Assembly (NCBI GenBank): GCA_009602735.1 | Contig: WELA01004268.1 | Span: forward strand, 516,032 to 536,031 | DNA length: 20,000 bases | Direction of reading: 5' to 3' | DNA from: Mesotaenium endlicherianum | Taxonomy: Eukaryota > Streptophyta > Zygnematophyceae > Zygnematales > Mesotaeniaceae | Shown: piece after piece, positions 1 to 7,489 of the stretch | How the letters are laid out: every line of letters begins with the position of its first letter | How positions within the stretch are numbered: position 1 is the first letter of the stretch | Position numbers and translations under genes: made by a program | Notes under the pieces: model-generated | Told to the model about the DNA's origin: nothing | Database searches by the model: none | Seen by the model: only the letters and a program-made list of their open reading frames with translations

Positions 1-252
1 TAGTTTGCCAACAGTTNTGCCAACAGTTTTGGCCTGCCCCAAATGTCCACCCAGGAGACTGTCATGAGCTTGACTCAGTAAGAGAGACCTTATTTCCAAG
101 TTATTAGGAATGACCAGCTTTAGCCTGCCTGAAGTGGTTTCAGACACCCAGACCCCTCCCTTGAGCTTATACCCGAGTGCAGTAGCACGACACACACCAG
201 TAGTGGGGCTGGGCTCAAATGTTGGGTCAGAATGGTAGGCTTTCCTAAGTTG
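1..252 (-). CDS. Integrase N-terminal part of Ty3/gypsy Pol (cut by window edge)
   Basis: Reading on in the RNase H frame past the TAA at 253-255, the minus strand stays open to position 1. It encodes the linker and start of a retroviral-type integrase. The zinc-binding HHCC domain is recognisable by AHDSLLGGHLGQAKT (first H and the GHLG histidine), which in this family is followed by a Cys pair and the DDE core; both lie outside the window. Integrase joins the cDNA copy to chromosomal DNA. The unknown base at 17 sits inside a 12-bp near-perfect tandem duplication (TVG-x-TVG), which may be an assembly flaw. The stop upstream means this copy could make integrase only by readthrough. Identification rests on the HHCC motif and on its position after RNase H, as expected for Ty3/gypsy order. 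Confidence 0.8.
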
Positions 253-2592
253 TTATAGGAAGGACTTTTTCACCTTTAGTGAAGTGAGTGCACACAGGAC
301 TTTATGTACAGCATGCTGACTAAAGTTCCTTTCTTGCAAGTCAGGTCTTCTGGAGAGTGCATCAGCAGGATTCAACTTCCCTGGTTTGTAGTCGATTTGG
401 ACTTGGAACTGCTCCAGCATCTGGCTCCAGCGGTTCTCCCTCCTCGACAGCTTGGACTTCTTCTGAAAGTGGGTCAGAGCTAGATGATCTGTAATCACCT
501 TAAAAGCTTTACCATGTAAGTATGCTCTCCACTGTTTGAGTACATGAATGATGGCTAGCAGCTCTTTATCATGCACTGAGTAATTAATCTCCGCTGGATT
601 AAATTTCATAGACTCGTATAACACAGGATGCCACTCCTGCCGTACCTTACCATCCTTTGTGGTTTTGTCAGCAGGCTGCAACAAAATAGCACCCATGGCA
701 AAGTCAGAGGCATCAGTAACCACCTGCACCGGTTTGCTGGGGTCATACACGGCTAGCGCTGGGGCAGAGCAAAGGGCATCTTTAAGGTTCTGGAAGGCAG
801 CCTGCTGCTCTTCCCCCCACACACACCCGATGTCTTTCTTAGTAAGGTCAGTCAGTTTACTGGCCATTGTGGAATAATTCTCAATAAATCTCCTATAGTA
901 GTTAGCCAACCCAAGGAAGGATCTAACTTCAGAGACAGACTGCGGTACTGGCCAGTCCCTTATGGTCTGGACTTTCTTAGGATCCACACTGATGCCCTCT
1001 TTACTGACAACGTGGCCTAAGAATTCAATACTTTCCTTAAAGAAATCACACTTGCTCATCTTAGCATACAAGTGATTTTTCCGCAGAGTGTCCAGCACTT
1101 TCTTTAAGTGTTCAGTGTGCTGAGCTTCATCTTTAGAGAAAATTAAAATATCATCCAGGAAAACTTGCACAAACTTATCCAAATAAGGTCTGAAAATGTC
1201 ATTCATAGCACCCATAAAGGTAGCAGGAGCATTAGTCAGTCCAAATGGCATCACGTTGAACTCATAGTGTCCATAACGTGTGCGGAAAGCAGTCTTGTGT
1301 TCATCCCCCTCAGCAATTCTGATTTGATGATAACCACTCTTGAGATCTATCTTACTGAACACCTTAGCGCCAGACAGGGTATCAAGCAAGTCCTCGATTC
1401 TGGGTAAAGCATACTTGTTCTTTACTGTAATTCTGTTCAGGGCTCTGTAATCCACACACATCCGCATACTGCCATCCTTTTTCTTAACAAATAGGATAGG
1501 TGCGCCGTACGGTGATTTACTGGGAGAAATGTAACCATTTTCCTCCAGCTCTGCAATCTGTGTTTTCAACTCCTCGCTCTCCAAATAAGACAAGCCATAA
1601 GTGCGTTGCCAGGGTGGCTGGCTACCAGGTAATAGATCAATCCTATGATCTACTTCCCTTTTAGGGGGTAGTCCTGGAGGCATGTTAAACACATCAGTGT
1701 ACTGAGCAACAATTTTTGCAGCAGTAGGGTGCTCCGGAGGGCTTACCTTTTTCTCAACCACTTCTTCAGGTTGAGGAGGTACCTCTCTTAGCAGCAGACA
1801 GAACATTCTGTCTTCCTTCTGGTTCCAGCTTTTGACGAACTCCATTGCATTCAGCAACTTGCATCCTTCTGGAAGCCTCTTCTTTTCCTTCATTTGCCAT
1901 CCACACAGGACAAGAGGAAGAGCACTGGTGGGTGCCAAGTCAGTCTGCCCATCACTGGCTCCTCTCACTTTAACTGTACCTCTGCTCCAACACACTTCAG
2001 CTTGATGTCTATTAAGCCAGGACCTGCCTAGCACGAGATCATAAAAGCCAGTGTTGAGTACCTCAAATGTAAGCGTTTCAGTTAGAACTGCAATGCCAGA
2101 ACCTAACTGGACCTCAATAGGCTTGGTTATAACTCCTCCCGGGATACTTGAGGCATCTCCAAGGAATATTTTTCTATTCCCTTGGGTGACAGTAGGCAGC
2201 CTTAGCCGCTTAACTAAGTCCTTGTGGATAAAAGTATGTGACGCCCCTCCGTCAACAAATGCCCTCACCTTCCTACCTGCAATCATGCAATGCAGTAGGA
2301 TAGGGGGGACTGTCTTTTCCTGACTTTCGCATTGTTCTCCTGACGTAGCAAAGAAATGTTGGACATCAGGTGGAACAAGAGCATCCAGAGTGTGCACTCT
2401 CTGGACGTCTATATTGCTGATGGTCTCCTTTATCTGGTTGTCAGGCATGCATAGTGAATCCAGTTCGGCAAGACCCATAATACCTGGTACGAGGGCAGCT
2501 AGTGACGACTCACTATCTCTAGCATCCTCACAGTCAGTAGACTGGATTACTGACTGTTGTTGTCTTTTAAAGGCTGGTCTTTTCTCTCGACC
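253..2592 (-). CDS. pol: Ty3/gypsy Pol: protease, reverse transcriptase, RNase H
   Basis: Polyprotein of an LTR retrotransposon that copies its RNA to DNA in cytoplasmic particles. The frame is open from 2592 and its first Met is at 2478 (741 aa from there). Numbering from that Met: aspartic protease with the catalytic Asp in FVDGGASH near residue 76; RT about 275-450 with [11 protein letters not shown] (Asp 378) and the catalytic FLDD at 440-443; RNase H about 580-710 with VTDAS (Asp 589), DKELLAI (Glu 639) and ITDH (Asp 664). PR-RT-RH order with integrase next defines Ty3/gypsy (Metaviridae) rather than copia. The protease has Gly where Ser or Thr usually follows the Asp. The open frame overlaps gag by 46 nt in the -1 frame, so I infer expression as a Gag-Pol fusion by frameshifting at 2565-2571, not from the Met at 2478. 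It ends at TAA 253-255, before integrase, which is abnormal for this family. Confidence 0.96.
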   Translation of the reverse strand, partial: GREKRPAFKRQQQSVIQSTDCEDARDSESSLAALVPGIMGLAELDSLCMPDNQIKETISNIDVQRVHTLDALVPPDVQHFFATSGEQCESQEKTVPPILLHCMIAGRKVRAFVDGGASHTFIHKDLVKRLRLPTVTQGNRKIFLGDASSIPGGVITKPIEVQLGSGIAVLTETLTFEVLNTGFYDLVLGRSWLNRHQAEVCWSRGTVKVRGASDGQTDLAPTSALPLVLCGWQMKEKKRLPEGCKLLNAMEFVKSWNQKEDRMFCLLLREVPPQPEEVVEKKVSPPEHPTAAKIVAQYTDVFNMPPGLPPKREVDHRIDLLPGSQPPWQRTYGLSYLESEELKTQIAELEENGYISPSKSPYGAPILFVKKKDGSMRMCVDYRALNRITVKNKYALPRIEDLLDTLSGAKVFSKIDLKSGYHQIRIAEGDEHKTAFRTRYGHYEFNVMPFGLTNAPATFMGAMNDIFRPYLDKFVQVFLDDILIFSKDEAQHTEHLKKVLDTLRKNHLYAKMSKCDFFKESIEFLGHVVSKEGISVDPKKVQTIRDWPVPQSVSEVRSFLGLANYYRRFIENYSTMASKLTDLTKKDIGCVWGEEQQAAFQNLKDALCSAPALAVYDPSKPVQVVTDASDFAMGAILLQPADKTTKDGKVRQEWHPVLYESMKFNPAEINYSVHDKELLAIIHVLKQWRAYLHGKAFKVITDHLALTHFQKKSKLSRRENRWSQMLEQFQVQIDYKPGKLNPADALSRRPDLQERNFSQHAVHKVLCALTSLKVKKSFL
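2500..2515 (-). repeat. Second small hairpin after the frameshift stem
   Basis: TAGTGA (2515-2510) and TCACTA (2505-2500) form a 6-bp inverted repeat around a GTCG loop, 15 nt after the main frameshift stem. It might stack on the stem or buffer its refolding, or be chance. Confidence 0.4.
2531..2556 (-). promoter_or_regulatory. Frameshift-stimulating hairpin after the slippery site
   Basis: On the minus strand CAGTCAGTA (2556-2548) pairs perfectly with TACTGACTG (2539-2531), giving a 9-bp stem with an 8-nt loop, ATCCAGTC. It begins 8 nt after the slippery heptamer (spacer GACAACAA), within the 5-9 nt window typical of -1 frameshift stimulators. The gag stop codon spans the top of the 5' arm and the first loop base. 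The loop bases ATCCAG can also pair with CTGGAT at 2463-2458, which would make a long-range pseudoknot; that pairing is speculative. Confidence 0.8.
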
Positions 2593-4025
2593 TTAAGAAG
2601 GTTCTTGACTGGACACTGATCTCTGAAGTGACCTGGCTGCTGGCAATAAAAGCAAATCAATTTTGCTGAGGCTGGTCTGGGCTTAGTCCTACCACCACCC
2701 CTTCCATAGCCACCTCGAAAGGAACCACCTCTACCTCTAGACTGAATAGCATTGTACTCATACCCATATTCATCACCCTGATTAGCCTCAGCCTGGTCTC
2801 TTTCAATTGCATTGTAGGAATCGTGGGGCTTTTTGACAATCTTAGACACCAAAGCGTTACTCTGGCGCTTGTGATTGAACTGCTGCTGATCCCAGGCGTC
2901 AGCATCCTGGATCAAGTCAGCCAGTTTCGCATACTTTTTCTCAGCAAAATGACGAGAAACCTCGGATTTCAAGCCATACCTGAAGTATACTATCCTATAC
3001 CGTTCTGGCAAATCTGGCTGCTTCATCATGTTCTCTTGGAACTTTTGAGCAAACTCTGCAACTGAAGTGGTCTGCTTCAGTGTCCGGGAGATCATCGCAT
3101 AGATAGCTTTCTCCTGCTGGTTGATGACATCAAACTTCTCATGCAACTTCTCGACAAACTCTACCCACGTAGGGTCACCGAGTTGCCGAGCCTTACGCTC
3201 CCCCTTCCAGTAAAGCCACGAGTCTGCGGCACTGCCTTTCAGTAGCGCACTGGTGTGCCTGACCTTCTCGTAATCTTGCAGTTCTGGGTCATTCTCCAGC
3301 CACTGCTCAACATCCGCGAGAAACTTGATCAGGTAATATTTTCTGTTCCCCTTAGGATCATATTCTTGGGGGGATTTCGGCTTGGGCTTACTAGGCCCTC
3401 GGCCACCACCACTAGTGGTGTGAGACCCCAGTTGGTCTCTGTCCCGCAGTAGGGACATTATGATTCTTTTGTCCTCCTGCTGGGACTGATACATGGTCGC
3501 CATTTGCGACTGCATTTGAACGAACAATGCTCCCAAGTCTACACTCTGGGGTGGTAGTCTAGCAAATGCAGCAGCAGCATTGGCATCTACTCGCTGAGTA
3601 GTGTCCTCAACAGTCCCTCTCGCTCCTGCAGCAGCAATTCCTGCCGCATTCAGCCGGTCACGTATTTGACCTAGGTGTACGTTGAGTTGTACAGCAGGGG
3701 GTGGGTTCAAAACATTGGCCCTTGATGCCATGAGTTCCTCGACAGTGCGCTTGTCAGCTGGCTGTCTTTCCCTCCTCTCTGTATCTTCCGCGGCCTTTGC
3801 TACTTGTTCAGCTTCTAGCCTGGCTCTCTCCTCCTCAGCTTGCTGAGCTGCGACTGAGGCAATAGCAGCTGCCTCCTCTGCAGCCTCCCTAGCTGCAGTA
3901 TCCGCTACTGCTTCCGAATAGGTACGGTTTCCCGCTACATGGCTTTCCGCCTGGTTTTCGACATTCTCGTTATCCTGGTTCTCCATGTCTCGGGAGTTGC
4001 TAGTTTGAGACCCTGTCCTTACCAT
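2547..4025 (-). CDS. gag: Ty3/gypsy Gag (capsid-nucleocapsid)
   Basis: 492-aa structural protein that forms the virus-like particle and packages element RNA. In order: a charged N terminus; an Ala/Glu/Arg-rich helical segment, likely coiled coil, about residues 40-90; a retrotransposon gag (capsid) region about 215-385, with features such as [14 protein letters not shown] and an FAQKFQE segment; an RGG-rich RNA-binding patch ([17 protein letters not shown]) about 427-445; and one CCHC zinc knuckle, [14 protein letters not shown], near 458-471. The start at 4025 is the first Met of the frame and lies only 21 nt after the probable primer binding site, so the leader is essentially R-U5 of the LTR. 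The stop TAA (2549-2547) lies inside the stem of the frameshift hairpin. The ORF is intact, which suggests a fairly recent insertion. Confidence 0.93.
   Translation of the reverse strand: MVRTGSQTSNSRDMENQDNENVENQAESHVAGNRTYSEAVADTAAREAAEEAAAIASVAAQQAEEERARLEAEQVAKAAEDTERRERQPADKRTVEELMASRANVLNPPPAVQLNVHLGQIRDRLNAAGIAAAGARGTVEDTTQRVDANAAAAFARLPPQSVDLGALFVQMQSQMATMYQSQQEDKRIIMSLLRDRDQLGSHTTSGGGRGPSKPKPKSPQEYDPKGNRKYYLIKFLADVEQWLENDPELQDYEKVRHTSALLKGSAADSWLYWKGERKARQLGDPTWVEFVEKLHEKFDVINQQEKAIYAMISRTLKQTTSVAEFAQKFQENMMKQPDLPERYRIVYFRYGLKSEVSRHFAEKKYAKLADLIQDADAWDQQQFNHKRQSNALVSKIVKKPHDSYNAIERDQAEANQGDEYGYEYNAIQSRGRGGSFRGGYGRGGGRTKPRPASAKLICFYCQQPGHFRDQCPVKNLLKVERKDQPLKDNNSQ
2565..2571 (-). promoter_or_regulatory. 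-1 ribosomal frameshift slippery heptamer T TTA AAA
   Basis: In the gag frame the codons read CCT TTA AAA GAC, so the heptamer T-TTA-AAA has the X XXY YYZ form needed for simultaneous -1 slippage of both tRNAs. Slipping here moves ribosomes from gag into the open pol frame, 16 nt before the gag stop codon. The pol frame is open across this point, having been blocked by TAA only above 2592. The site, its frame and the hairpin that follows are seen directly. That it works is inference. Confidence 0.85.
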
Positions 4026-4046
4026 ACAAAGAAGACTGTGATAACT

Positions 4047-4058
4047 GCTCCGATATCA
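4047..4058 (-). other. Primer binding site, initiator tRNA-Met type
   Basis: The minus strand reads TGATATCGGAGC, matching 10 of 12 bases of the common plant LTR-retrotransposon site TGGTATCAGAGC, which is complementary to the 3' end of initiator tRNA-Met. It lies between the gag start (21 nt downstream) and a CA dinucleotide at 4061-4060 that would end the 5' LTR, with one base between, which is the expected spacing. Minus-strand cDNA synthesis would be primed here. Confidence 0.65.
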
Positions 4059-4576
4059 CTGAAATGAATCGACTTACCAAATAGGCGATTACCAATTAAT
4101 AAAGATCTTATATCAGCAAGTAATCTTTATGGTATTTTCGTTAACTGGTTAAACGGCAAAGGACAATACACTAGCAGGGAATAATACTCGTAAGTCAAAT
4201 GCGAGTAAACTAGCATAAATGATGCAAATCAGTAAACTCATACATAAGCAAGGTTAGAAGACAGTGCGTATCAATGGCTTCTCGCCTTGGATTCAGATCT
4301 CTCTCAGTAAGCTGTACAAGAGAGTTGGCCTCGTTTCCGAATGCCGAACTCGAGAGCAATGCCTAGCATATGTACATGGAATGAGTTTACTGTTCAACGG
4401 TCAGTGCGATGGCACCGCCTACCCGGGAGTTAACCACGTTGGTAGGACCTCGGTTAACCAAATCCACCGCCATCTCCCATCATCCCGAATAGCCATCCAT
4501 CATGTCATCTGGCCATTCATCTAGCATATCGTACTTAGGTGTAAGTCAAGGCAGTTCGCTGCTACCGAGTACGGAA

Positions 4577-4712
4577 GTCAGCTGGCTGTCAAAGAATGGG
4601 TCAGCAAGCTGACTTATATGGACTTCAGCCTGCTGCTTCCGGCTGAGTCATTAAACTGATACTATGTAAAGTCCAGCAGACTGACTATTAACTAAGGTTC
4701 AGCAGGCTGAAC
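4577..4712. repeat. Five related palindromes, GTCAGC-NN-GCTGAC type
   Basis: GTCAGCAAGCTGAC (4600-4613) and GTTCAGCAGGCTGAAC (4697-4712) are perfect inverted repeats around 2-nt centres. Imperfect versions lie at 4577-4590, about 4623-4646 and 4671-4685. They fall just downstream of the TATA-like stretch in the element's orientation, so they could be binding sites in DNA or short hairpins in the R-U5 leader RNA. Confidence 0.6.
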
Positions 4713-4736
4713 TTAATTAACTATTATATTTAAATG

Positions 4737-4767
4737 AATAATATATCCACTAATATACTGATTTATT
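4737..4767 (-). promoter_or_regulatory. TATA-like stretch and AATAAA in putative LTR
   Basis: The minus strand has AATAAA (4767-4762) and then GGATATATTATT just after it, in the most AT-rich part of the putative LTR. It could be the core promoter, with transcription starting around 4710-4720, and/or the poly(A) signal of the 3' LTR copy. Assignment is by composition and position only. Confidence 0.3.
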
Positions 4768-4977
4768 ACAAAAAGCCTGTGTGGAAGTAAGACGCTTTTG
4801 TCCTTGTAAGGGAAACTGAGGATAAGCTAACTTTTCGAAAATTTCTACTAAGTGCTGGAAGTGTGGAATGAGGAACTGGTTGAGCATGGGAAGCACTGAG
4901 TGTGGGATGCTTCACCGCATGATGCAAGTGCAGGAAGACTAAGAATGGGTCAACTCCCAGCTAGCCTGCCACCAACA

Positions 4978-5120
4978 CACGTGCAAAGATCGATCAATCC
5001 AGTCGATTCCCCACGTGCAGCAACGCATCGACCAAACGACCAAGGAATCCTTGCACGCGAGAAGAACCGTTGACACGTCAACCAGGTTGAAGGCACACGT
5101 GCTGAGAAGCCACGCACGTG
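4978..5120. promoter_or_regulatory. Cluster of four CACGTG (G-box) motifs in putative U3
   Basis: Perfect CACGTG palindromes occur at 4978-4983, 5012-5017, 5096-5101 and 5115-5120, with a further ACGT core in TGACACGTCA at 5071-5080. In plants CACGTG is bound by bZIP and bHLH (for example PIF or ABF type) factors. On the minus strand the cluster lies about 230-380 bp upstream of the TATA-like stretch, where an LTR enhancer would sit. Confidence 0.55.
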
Positions 5121-5170
5121 CCAGGGGTCCGACGCTGTTAGGCACAACATTGAAGCAGTAGCATGAAAAA

Positions 5171-5243
5171 TACATCAGTAAGTATTAATGTGAGGCCAAG
5201 CTCTTTATTCATGATTATACTGATGTAGCAGTAGGTACATCAG
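5171..5243. repeat. Three-armed inverted repeat around an AATAAA
   Basis: TACATCAGTA (5171-5180) and TACTGATGTA (5218-5227) are a perfect 10-bp inverted repeat. A third arm, TACATCAG (5236-5243), pairs with CTGATGTA (5220-5227) across 8 nt. The loop of the larger hairpin holds AATAAA on the minus strand (5208-5203), about 50 nt past the end of the Gag remnant at 5257. It may mark the transcript end of the second element or the junction with the LTR. Confidence 0.5.
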
Positions 5244-5256
5244 ATAATTGTACTAA

Positions 5257-6294
5257 CAGTGCCTCTGCCTACCCCGAGTCTGAGGAGGGGCCTGTTGCCT
5301 AGGGTGATTCACAGGGGGATGGTTCAACTGGATGAAATTTGGCTGGCCATTGAAGTTGTTAAAAGTTGGGTTGTGTGGCTGAGTATTTTAAATAAACTGG
5401 GGAAGCTGCTGCATAGCCTGGGGAGCTATCTGGTAATAAGGTTTGTTTTAAAGACAAGCTTTTGAGGTGTGGCCAGGAGCATTGTAGGTGTAACAAATTT
5501 AGCTGTCTTTAACCGAATGTGGAATAGGCTATCTCTGCTGTTTGGGGTTCTCCTCAGGCTTACTTTTCTGAGCAGGAGGCTCTGGTTTCTTCCTTTTGGC
5601 TAGTGCCTTGAAGACTTTGTCATCCCACTCTTTCTCTGCTTTGCCTAGATTCATAATTCTAGCAACCTGAACTATAACATTCCAGCCGTGCGCATCCGCA
5701 GTATTGATTTGCCTAGCACGCAGAGAGATGGAAGACAAACCTTCTGTCAATAGCTTCTTTGCTTCATCAATATTTTTATTCTTCAGGGCTGCTTGTGCAT
5801 CTTCAAGCAGATCCACCATCTCGGAGCAGGACTTCATATGTTGGCGATTTACTTCATATAGCTTGTGGTCGCCTATAAGGTCCTGCTTAGTCTTCAGCCG
5901 CTTCACTTGCTATGCCAAGTTCTCATTTTCAGCAGCCTTAGTAGCTCTGTCTTCAGCCAAACTTGTAATAAGCTACTGCAATTGTCCAATCTGCTGAGTT
6001 ACTGACGCCAGAGAAGGGCCTCCAATAGAACCCGCACCGAGATTGGTGCCACTAGGTGCTGGAGGAGTAGGGAGCTCCGTGACAGTGTCTTCGCTAATCT
6101 GAGATGAAACGCGATCTTGAAACCATTTGTCAAACAAGGCAGGCTGAGTAGCAGCCTCGGAAGACTCACCCACGTTGTTCTTCAATTGGGAGCCATTACT
6201 CTGTTGATTGGTTGCCCATCTGAATTTCTCGGACGGTGCCGCCGAAAGGATTTTGAGTCGTAGTGTTAAGACTAGCGTTGTTAGTCTCTGCCAT
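5257..6294 (-). pseudogene. Decayed Gag-like ORF of a second retroelement
   Basis: The reading begins at ATG 6294-6292 (MAETNNASLNTTTQNPFGG) and changes frame near 6200-6240. It then runs in one frame to about 5447, interrupted by in-frame TAG near 5973 and near 5909, TAG at 5531-5529 and a TAA shortly after. That frame encodes a charged, helical capsid-like region. It is followed by a zinc knuckle at 5495-5454, CYTYNAPGHTSKAC, in which the second Cys of the CCHC pattern is Tyr. A second frame change leads into a Pro/Gln/Asn-rich tail (about 5443-5259) ending at TAG. It shares no obvious sequence with the first Gag. A stretch with a LL-EGL, RARQI, AD-x-x-GW pattern recalls Gag-like ORFs I associate with DIRS/Ngaro-type elements, but that is a weak inference. 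No pol accompanies it. Confidence 0.7.
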
Positions 6295-7489
6295 TGCAAT
6301 TGCTGCTAATCTTGCACGCAGAAGTTGCTTCTGGGTTGCTATGTGCTGAACAGCTCTTGCTTTAATTTGTGACATGTGCAAAAAAAGCAGGTGCGCAAAC
6401 TCTTGCAGCACTTAGTAGTGTTGCACTGCAATGACTTCTTAGGCATTTCTACTGAGTTATATAGCATAGACATTTTTGCTAGAAGAGACATTTTTGCTAC
6501 TTCCTTTTCTGTCATGCTACTTTGAGAATTAGAAGCTGATAACTTCTATGGCATTTTAGAGCTTATACAGATCTTGAACTAGTTTCAGTGTGAAACATCT
6601 GCAAAGATAAACTCAACATGCATCACATTGTCAGTCACTTTTTCTTTTCGATCCCTTCAACTCGCAAATGGACGCGCGGAAGACAAGTTGCGCGGCTACA
6701 TTTGTTCATATAGCGGCACCTACTTGCAAGAATGGCAAACTAGTACTACAGAGGCTAACAGCCAGCTAAATTTAGGACAACCCACACCCAGGAGTACCAT
6801 GGCTTCTTCCTCCATGCCCCAAAAGGTTCATATTTAGAGTGTTTGGTAGTGCAACTTAGTAAGCACATAGCTTTCATCATTCACACTACCCGATTTGCTC
6901 ATTAAGATCAATTACGCCCTCCACTTTGTAGTACATGCCAACATGAAGAAGCAACACTTGTTGCCAATTATCCTTTTATTGGTTTTTGACACCTTTTTTT
7001 ATTGAAGTGTGATATGCTCATCAAATCTCCAATATTGTTGCTCAATATGACGAGGCTCCCATTGCAACACTAAGTGTGACTTCTTATCACCCACAATAAT
7101 TACACCACAACCGGGTAAAAGTGATGAGATCTCTTGCTCCGTAAATAAGAGCATGGGCAAAACTTCTGAAGTTGAAATATGGTTTTAACAGTAACTAATT
7201 TTCTATGCTTGGAACTCCTGTTTGTATCACCGAGCAACTTGTAGCACAATTGGTCCAGGACAATCGCCACGGAGTGCAGCATAATGGGATATGCAACCTT
7301 GTTGCTCTCGCTATACATGTACATCACCAGGTTGACTATAGGATCTGCAATCCCATGCATGCAAGCTGCTGCTATACGTACTTGAAACTCTGTTTTCATG
7401 CTCACGGAAATGAACTTTGCATAGTCACAACTGAAGAGGAGAATGCTGCTAGAAGATCCGGGTGCTCCGTTTTCACATTCTTCAGATTC
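6295..7489. other. Non-coding stretch; likely 3' UTR of the SYP61-like gene at its right end
   Basis: No convincing gene is seen. The right part should be the 3' UTR of the SNARE gene that ends at 7490. Candidate minus-strand AATAAA signals lie at 7003-6998 and 6980-6975, about 490-515 nt after the stop. A 101-codon minus-strand frame at 7100-7405 resembles nothing I know. Confidence 0.4.

Larger units (their letters stand above)
1..5177 (-). mobile_element. Ty3/gypsy LTR retrotransposon, 5' portion
   Basis: Element body running right to left: putative LTR, primer binding site, gag, frameshift junction, protease-RT-RNase H, start of integrase. The rest of integrase, the polypurine tract and the 3' LTR lie beyond position 1. 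Gag and the PR-RT-RH frame are intact, but one stop separates off integrase, so this copy is probably not autonomous as read. Lineage within Ty3/gypsy (chromovirus or other) cannot be assigned without the integrase C terminus. Confidence 0.9.
4060..5177 (-). mobile_element. Probable 5' LTR of the Ty3/gypsy element
   Basis: The inner boundary is set by the primer binding site: the LTR should end in CA at 4061-4060. The outer boundary is a guess at a TG (5177-5176), chosen because the second element's Gag remnant and its poly(A)-like signal lie beyond it. The interior has no coding frame. It holds a cluster of CACGTG boxes at 4978-5120, AT-rich TATA-like sequence with an AATAAA near 4737-4767, and five palindromic GTCAGC-type motifs at 4577-4712. 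This fits U3 at high coordinates and R-U5 at low coordinates. The 3' LTR is outside the window, so neither LTR identity nor the target duplication can be checked here. Confidence 0.5.

Noticed and set aside
659..2596. Several 70-90 codon plus-strand frames within the retroelement
   Set aside because: Shadows of the intact gag and pol frames, with no independent signal.
5905..5912. TAG CAA as a programmed readthrough context in the Gag remnant
   Set aside because: The next codon does not fit the CAR-YYA context, and further stops and frame changes point to decay.
7100..7405. 101-codon minus-strand frame downstream of the SYP61-like stop
   Set aside because: No recognisable domain, lies in the expected 3' UTR, and an equally long plus-strand frame overlaps it.
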